Source of the DNA: JACVRM01 sp036824245
Lineage (GTDB): Bacteria; Actinomycetota; Thermoleophilia; Gaiellales; Gaiellaceae
Assembly: GCA_036824245.1 (NCBI GenBank)
Contig: DAITAO010000054.1
Coordinates: 1-20,730, forward strand
Direction of reading: 5' to 3'
DNA length: 20,730 nucleotides
Shown: one piece after another, positions 17,793 to 20,730 of the stretch
How the letters are laid out: the number at the start of each line of letters is the position of its first letter
Position numbering within the stretch: the first letter of the stretch is position 1
Position numbers and translations under genes: made by a program
Notes under the pieces: model-generated
Told to the model about the DNA's origin: nothing
Seen by the model: only the letters and a program-made list of their open reading frames with translations
The model's database searches: none

Positions 17793-18044
17793 GTGAGCAC
17801 CCTCGAGCTCGACCTGCGTTCGACCGTCGGCTATCTGGTGGCCGACGCGGCCGGTCGGCTGGTGGGCCGCGTCGAGTGCCCGCTCTACGGCACGCGCCCC
17901 GACGAGCCCGACGCCCTGTCGGTGCGCTCCCGCTTCTTCTCGCGCCGCCACATGGTGCCCGCCGACGCGATCCGGGAGGTCGACGCGCGCAGCCGGGTCA
18001 TCGGGCTGCGCCTCGAGCGCGACCAGATCCGCACGTTCTTCTAG
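17793..18044 (+). CDS. Small PRC-barrel-like protein
   Basis: This 83-residue protein reads VSTLELDLRSTVGYLVADAA (first 20 residues), then GRLVGRVECPLYG, SRFFSRRHMVPADAIREVD and IGLRLERDQIRTFF. A glycine-rich beta strand (GYLVADAAGRLVGRV) followed by a VPADAI segment is how PRC-barrel domains look, the small beta barrel found in RimM and photosynthetic reaction-centre H subunits. Stand-alone copies are common in actinobacteria and mostly have no known role. It is shorter than most family members. The GTG start is set by the TACGGT box. It follows the membrane-protein pair after 61 bp and is convergent with glnA across a 442-bp gap. Confidence 0.72.
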   Translation: MSTLELDLRSTVGYLVADAAGRLVGRVECPLYGTRPDEPDALSVRSRFFSRRHMVPADAIREVDARSRVIGLRLERDQIRTFF

Positions 18045-18074
18045 GTCTGCTCGACCGAAGAGACTGCCCGGCCC

Positions 18075-18092
18075 GGCTGCCAAGGCAGAGCC
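18075..18092 (+). terminator. Possible terminator for the PRC-barrel-like gene
   Basis: CTGCC and GGCAG form a 5-bp stem around AA, flanked by GG and GCC with one bulge. It is followed by TTCTGTGAGTTTTTG, which is only loosely T-rich. It begins about 30 bases after the stop codon. Evidence is modest. Confidence 0.3.
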
Positions 18093-18168
18093 TTCTGTGA
18101 GTTTTTGCTCCGCCCGAGGGAGGTGCGCTTCGGTCGCCGTTAGTGCCAGGCTGAAGCCGCTACTCGAG

Positions 18169-18195
18169 GTTTTTGCGGCCATTGGCCGCAAAAAC
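18169..18195. repeat. Perfect 12-bp inverted repeat with T5/A5 outer arms
   Basis: GTTTTTGCGGCC (18169-18180) and GGCCGCAAAAAC (18184-18195) are perfect reverse complements around ATT. On either strand T5 comes before the GC stem and A5 after it, the opposite of an intrinsic terminator. It could therefore be a protein-binding palindrome or a stable RNA stem. Confidence 0.75.
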
Positions 18196-18234
18196 GACTA
18201 CAGGGTGCTTGCGCACCCCGCAGTCGGCCGTCAG

Positions 18235-18265
18235 CGGTCCTGTCGTCCGCCAGGCGACAGAACCG
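18235..18265. repeat. 11-bp inverted repeat with one mismatch
   Basis: CGGTCCTGTCG (18235-18245) pairs with CGACAGAACCG (18255-18265) at ten of eleven positions around a nine-base loop. It carries the CTGTC/GACAG core seen repeatedly in this gap. Confidence 0.6.
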
Positions 18266-18306
18266 GTGATCGCCACCATTCTTGCTCTTTTCTACCGTTA
18301 GCGCTA

Positions 18307-18352
18307 CCTGTCCGTTACAGACAGGCTCGAGGGACAGCCCCTCGGACCTGTC
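18307..18352. repeat. Alternating CCTGTC/GACAGG hairpins
   Basis: CCTGTC (18307-18312) pairs with GACAGG (18320-18325). The same GACAGG can instead pair with CCTGTC at 18347-18352, enclosing CGAGGG (18328-18333) and CCCTCG (18339-18344) as an inner stem. The two folds exclude each other, and a further GACAGG at 18371-18376 could also compete. Confidence 0.5.
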
Positions 18353-18415
18353 TCCCGATGACACGGAGCCGACAGGGCGAGGCCGCCCGGCTGCCCGTCA
18401 GGCGCGCCGATCACG

Positions 18416-18448
18416 GACACGTCCCAGGGTCTGTCCCTGGGACGTGTC
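18416..18448 (-). terminator. Perfect 14-bp stem-loop 3' of glnA
   Basis: GACACGTCCCAGGG (18416-18429) and CCCTGGGACGTGTC (18435-18448) are perfect reverse complements around a five-base loop. The structure begins about 40 bases after the glnA stop codon. There is no T tract on the minus strand, so it would be a U-less, GC-rich terminator or an mRNA-stabilising stem. The TCCC/GGGAC core relates it to the palindromes at 13806 and 14487. Confidence 0.5.
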
Positions 18449-18486
18449 GCGACAAGAGAGGTCGTTGCTGCTGCGTTCGTCGAGCG

Positions 18487-19851
18487 TCAGAGCACCGGCA
18501 GGTAGCGCTCCAGCTCCCACTCGGTGAGCTGCACGCGGTACTCGTCCCACTCCTTGCGCTTGAGCTCGACATAGCGCTCGAAGATGTGCGGGCCGAGCGC
18601 TTTGCGCGCCAGCTCGGAGGCAGCGAGCTCGTCGATCGCCTCGCCGAGGGTCTCGGGCAGCGCGACGATGCCGCGCTCCCGCCGCTGTTCCGCCGTCAGG
18701 TGGTACAGGTTCGTCTCCATCGGGTCGGGCAGCTCGTAACCGCGCTCGATGCCGTCCAGCCCGGCGTGCAGCAGGCACGCGAACGTCAGGTACGGGTTGC
18801 AAGCGGGGTCCGGACAGCGGATCTCCACGCGCGTGGCCTGCTCATGGCCGGGCTTGTAGACGGGGATGCGGATCAGAGCCGAGCGGTTGCGCTGAGACCA
18901 CGCCACGTACACCGGCGCCTCATAGCCCGGCACCAGTCGCTTGTACGAGTTCACCCACTGGGCGAAGACGGCTGCGATCTCGCGGGCGTGCCGCAGCTGA
19001 CCGGCGATGAAGCCCTTGCCGACGTCGGACAGGTGCCACTCGTCATCGGCGTCGAAGAACGCGTTGCGGCCGTTCGAGAACAGCGACTGGTGCGTGTGCA
19101 TGCCCGAGCCGTTCTCACCGAAGATCGGCTTCGGCATGAAGGTGGCGTGATAGCCGGCTTTCTTCGCGATCTCCTTGACGATCAACCGGTAGGTCAGCGT
19201 GCCGTCGGCCATGTCGAGCGCCGGTGCGAAACGCATGTCGATCTCGTGCTGCGACGGCCCGACCTCGTGGTGGACGTACTCGATCGGGATCCCCATGCCC
19301 TCGAGAGCACGCACGGTCTCCGCCCGCAGCTCGCCGGCGGCGTCCATCGTCGTCATCGCGAAGTAGCCGCCCTCGTCGAGCGTCTCGGTGCCCTTGTCGT
19401 CCTTGAAGATGAAGTACTCGAGCTCAGGGCCGACGTTGAAGGTGTCGAAGCCCATGCTCTTCATGCGCTCGAGCGCGAGTCGGAGGATGTAGCGCGGGTC
19501 GCCCTCGTACGGCTGGCCGTCGGGGGTGACAACGTCGCAGATCATGCGGCACGTCTTCGTCTCGCCTTCCTTCCACGGCATCAACTGGAAGGTGCTCGGG
19601 TCCGGGATGGCGACCATGTCCGATTCCTCGATCGCATTGAAGCCGGTGATCGAGGAGCCGTCGAAGCCCATCCCGTCGTCGAGCGCGTCCGGCAGCTCGC
19701 CTGGTGTGATGGCGAAGCTCTTCAGGTGGCCCTCGAGGTCCGTGAACCAGAGCAGCGCGAACTCGACGCCCTCCTCGTGGACCTTTTCGAGCACAGCGCC
19801 GCGTGCTTCCTGGCTGGATGTCGCCCTGTTCTTCGTCTCGACCTGCGCCAT
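18487..19851 (-). CDS. glnA: Glutamine synthetase, type I (alpha-like)
   Basis: This 454-residue enzyme makes glutamine from glutamate, ammonia and ATP. Motifs include MGFDGSSITGFNAIEESDM (61-79), GPELEYFIF (141-149), HHEVGPSQHEIDMRFAP, KPIFGENGSGMHTHQS (241-256) and NSYKRLVPGYEAPVYVAWSQ (301-320). The C-terminal NLYHLTAEQRRERGIVALPE resembles the Bacillus-like alpha group, not the NLYDLPPEE adenylylation loop of the beta group, so adenylylation control is unlikely. Where Bacillus GlnA has Arg in FVRIEESDM, this protein has Ala73 (FNAIEESDM). I chose the ATG at 19849-19851 (MAQVETKN) because GAGGAGG lies five bases upstream; the frame stays open another 18 codons but through the leader palindrome. 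The gene is convergent with the PRC-barrel gene. Confidence 0.95.
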   Translation of the reverse strand: MAQVETKNRATSSQEARGAVLEKVHEEGVEFALLWFTDLEGHLKSFAITPGELPDALDDGMGFDGSSITGFNAIEESDMVAIPDPSTFQLMPWKEGETKTCRMICDVVTPDGQPYEGDPRYILRLALERMKSMGFDTFNVGPELEYFIFKDDKGTETLDEGGYFAMTTMDAAGELRAETVRALEGMGIPIEYVHHEVGPSQHEIDMRFAPALDMADGTLTYRLIVKEIAKKAGYHATFMPKPIFGENGSGMHTHQSLFSNGRNAFFDADDEWHLSDVGKGFIAGQLRHAREIAAVFAQWVNSYKRLVPGYEAPVYVAWSQRNRSALIRIPVYKPGHEQATRVEIRCPDPACNPYLTFACLLHAGLDGIERGYELPDPMETNLYHLTAEQRRERGIVALPETLGEAIDELAASELARKALGPHIFERYVELKRKEWDEYRVQLTEWELERYLPVL

Positions 19852-19880
19852 GAAAACCTCCTCTGAAAACAGAAAGACCC

Positions 19881-19898
19881 CGGGCGCCGCGGCGCCCG
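19881..19898 (-). promoter_or_regulatory. Perfect 18-bp GC palindrome in the glnA leader
   Basis: CGGGCGCCGCGGCGCCCG is a perfect palindrome located 30 bp upstream of the glnA ATG. On the coding strand it is followed by GGGGTCTTTCTGTTTTC and then the ribosome-binding site. A strong stem followed by a T-rich stretch resembles an attenuator. A second stem (CACGTC/GACGTG, 19903-19922) lies just upstream. Confidence 0.5.
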
Positions 19899-19925
19899 AG
19901 GCCACGTCGCCTCAAAGACGTGCGG

Positions 19926-19931
19926 AGTCTA
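19926..19931 (-). promoter_or_regulatory. Possible -10 box for glnA
   Basis: The minus strand reads TAGACT, the same hexamer as in front of the ANTAR gene, about 75 bp upstream of the glnA ATG. This would place transcription start near 19919, so the 18-bp palindrome would be in the leader RNA. No clear -35 box is present, so this is tentative. Confidence 0.3.
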
Positions 19932-19985
19932 CACGAGCAGTATGGTCGGACCGGTGGACGCGGTCGGGCGCGTGGAGGCGTTGCG

Positions 19986-20730
19986 CTAGGCCGGCAGCTC
20001 GTCCAGCTCCGGCTCGCGGCCGTGGTGCCGGATCGCGCGACCATAGAGGGCCAGCGCGGGCGCCAGCAGCGCGCCGCCGGCCACGAGCGCCGCGCGCAAG
20101 CCGAAGACTGCGCCGATGCCGCCGAGCGCAGGGCCTCCGCCGACCTGGCCGATCGCGTCCGACTGGTTCGTGATCGAGATCACCGTCGCCCGCACGCTGG
20201 AATCACTGATGTTCTCGTTCAGCCAGACGTCGTAAGCGGGGGAGGCAAGCGAGCGCGTCAGGTAGTAGAACCACGATCCGACCAGGGCGAGGGCGAGATT
20301 GCCGGCCAGCGCGAAGACAAGCACGGCGCCGCCCTGCACCGCGGTGACCGCGAAGAGCAGCCGCGCCAGACCGGCGCGCCCCACGCGGTCGAACCGGCGA
20401 ACGAGCACCTCCGACGCGACGAGCCCGATCACGAGCGTCCCGACAGCGAAGATCCCGAACCAGACGACCGGATCGAGCCCACCGATCTCCGGCAAGCCGA
20501 TGTTGCGGATGAGCTGCGCCTCCCTCAGCCGGTCGAAGCTCTCCGTCGAGGCGCCCGCGAAGAATGCGATCGCCATGATGAGCAGGAGGAGCGGCTGGGC
20601 CCGCACGTAGCGTCCGCCGGCGGACGCGGTCGAGCGCAGCTCGCGCCACGGGTTCTCCCGCTGGTCAGGCGGGCGGCGGCGGAAGCCCTGCTCCGGCATC
20701 GCGAGCGCGCCGAACACCGCGAGCGTGGCG
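19986..20730 (-). CDS. MFS transporter, C-terminal part (start lies outside the window)
   Basis: The frame is open from the window end to a TAG at 19986, giving 248 codons. It reads ATLAVFGALAMPEQGFRRRP, the end of one membrane helix and a basic loop typical of the middle of a 12-helix major facilitator. About six further hydrophobic segments follow, including PLLLLIMAIAFFAGAS, WFGIFAVGTLVIGLVASEVL and LFAVTAVQGGAVLVFALAG. YLTRSLASPAYDVWLNENI contains the conserved loop residues. The C-terminus ends in a short charged tail. The substrate cannot be told; drug or metabolite efflux is usual for this kind. It is upstream of glnA on the same strand, with 134 bp between. Confidence 0.85.
   Translation of the reverse strand, partial: ATLAVFGALAMPEQGFRRRPPDQRENPWRELRSTASAGGRYVRAQPLLLLIMAIAFFAGASTESFDRLREAQLIRNIGLPEIGGLDPVVWFGIFAVGTLVIGLVASEVLVRRFDRVGRAGLARLLFAVTAVQGGAVLVFALAGNLALALVGSWFYYLTRSLASPAYDVWLNENISDSSVRATVISITNQSDAIGQVGGGPALGGIGAVFGLRAALVAGGALLAPALALYGRAIRHHGREPELDELPA

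Larger units (their letters stand above)
18045..18486. other. Hairpin-rich non-coding gap between the PRC-barrel gene and glnA
   Basis: No convincing gene is present in these 442 bp: open frames are short, lack start signals and encode no recognisable protein. Instead there is a series of inverted repeats, at 18075-18092, 18169-18195, 18202-18217, 18235-18265, 18307-18325, 18320-18352 and 18416-18448. The hexamers CCTGTC and GACAGG alternate: CCTGTC at 18239, 18307 and 18347; GACAGG at 18320 and 18371. The region lies between two convergent genes, so it holds their 3' ends. It could be a cluster of REP-type palindromes, a structured RNA, or degraded mobile DNA. Confidence 0.6.

Noticed and set aside
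18140..18364. 74-codon minus-strand frame in the hairpin-rich gap
   Set aside because: No ribosome-binding site, no domain, and it is built from repeat arms; better explained as non-coding.
18097..19866. Long plus-strand open frame (589 codons) antisense to glnA
   Set aside because: It is the complement of a well-supported glutamine synthetase, rich in Arg/Val/His as expected for a GC-rich shadow, with no recognisable domain or start signal.
19852..19905. Upstream extension of glnA to 19905
   Set aside because: It would be translated from the leader palindrome. The ATG at 19851 has an excellent GAGGAGG and the protein then matches family length.

Overview
The window is GC-rich DNA from what looks like an actinobacterium. 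OpcA is present as a partner for glucose-6-phosphate dehydrogenase. A HisKA_2 kinase and an ANTAR regulator resemble mycobacterial PdtaS/PdtaR. Many start codons sit only 6-9 nt after a TANNNT box, the pattern of leaderless transcripts. Gene content and style suggest a deep-branching or uncultured high-GC lineage of the Thermoleophilia kind, but that is inference; no rRNA or tRNA is present to test it.

Region 1 (1-8404) is a central sugar-metabolism block. On the minus strand, in transcription order, lie a small SnoaL/NTF2-like protein, rpiB, tal, pgi, gnd, zwf and opcA (opcA runs off the window at base 1). Most of these genes overlap by 1, 4 or 8 nt, which implies one translationally coupled operon. 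Transketolase (tkt) is divergent, only 45 bp from the SnoaL-like gene. Together they cover the oxidative and non-oxidative pentose phosphate pathway and its link to glycolysis. 6-Phosphogluconolactonase and ribulose-phosphate epimerase are not seen here.

Region 2 (8421-11805) is a signalling pair transcribed divergently from a 139-bp spacer: a membrane dCache hybrid histidine kinase and a REC/HD-GYP response regulator, a probable cyclic-di-GMP phosphodiesterase. Region 3 (11859-13748) is an ABC-F ATPase. Region 4 (13852-16790) has, on the minus strand, a GAF/HisKA_2 kinase, a YCII-like protein, a VOC-fold protein and a REC-ANTAR RNA-binding regulator. This is a PdtaS/PdtaR-like system split by two small genes. 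Region 5 (16819-18044) holds two tandem small four-helix membrane proteins and a small PRC-barrel-like protein, all on the plus strand.

Region 6 (18045-20730) starts with about 440 bp of non-coding, hairpin-rich DNA. It is followed by a minus-strand type I glutamine synthetase with a strong leader palindrome, and the C-terminal part of an MFS transporter cut by the window end.

Nothing here is clearly a new defence, mobile or biosynthetic system. The items most worth a second look are the hairpin-rich gap 3' of glnA, the dispersed GGGACAGTCCC palindromes, the 11-bp perfect inverted repeat before gnd, the glnA leader structure, and the split kinase/ANTAR system.
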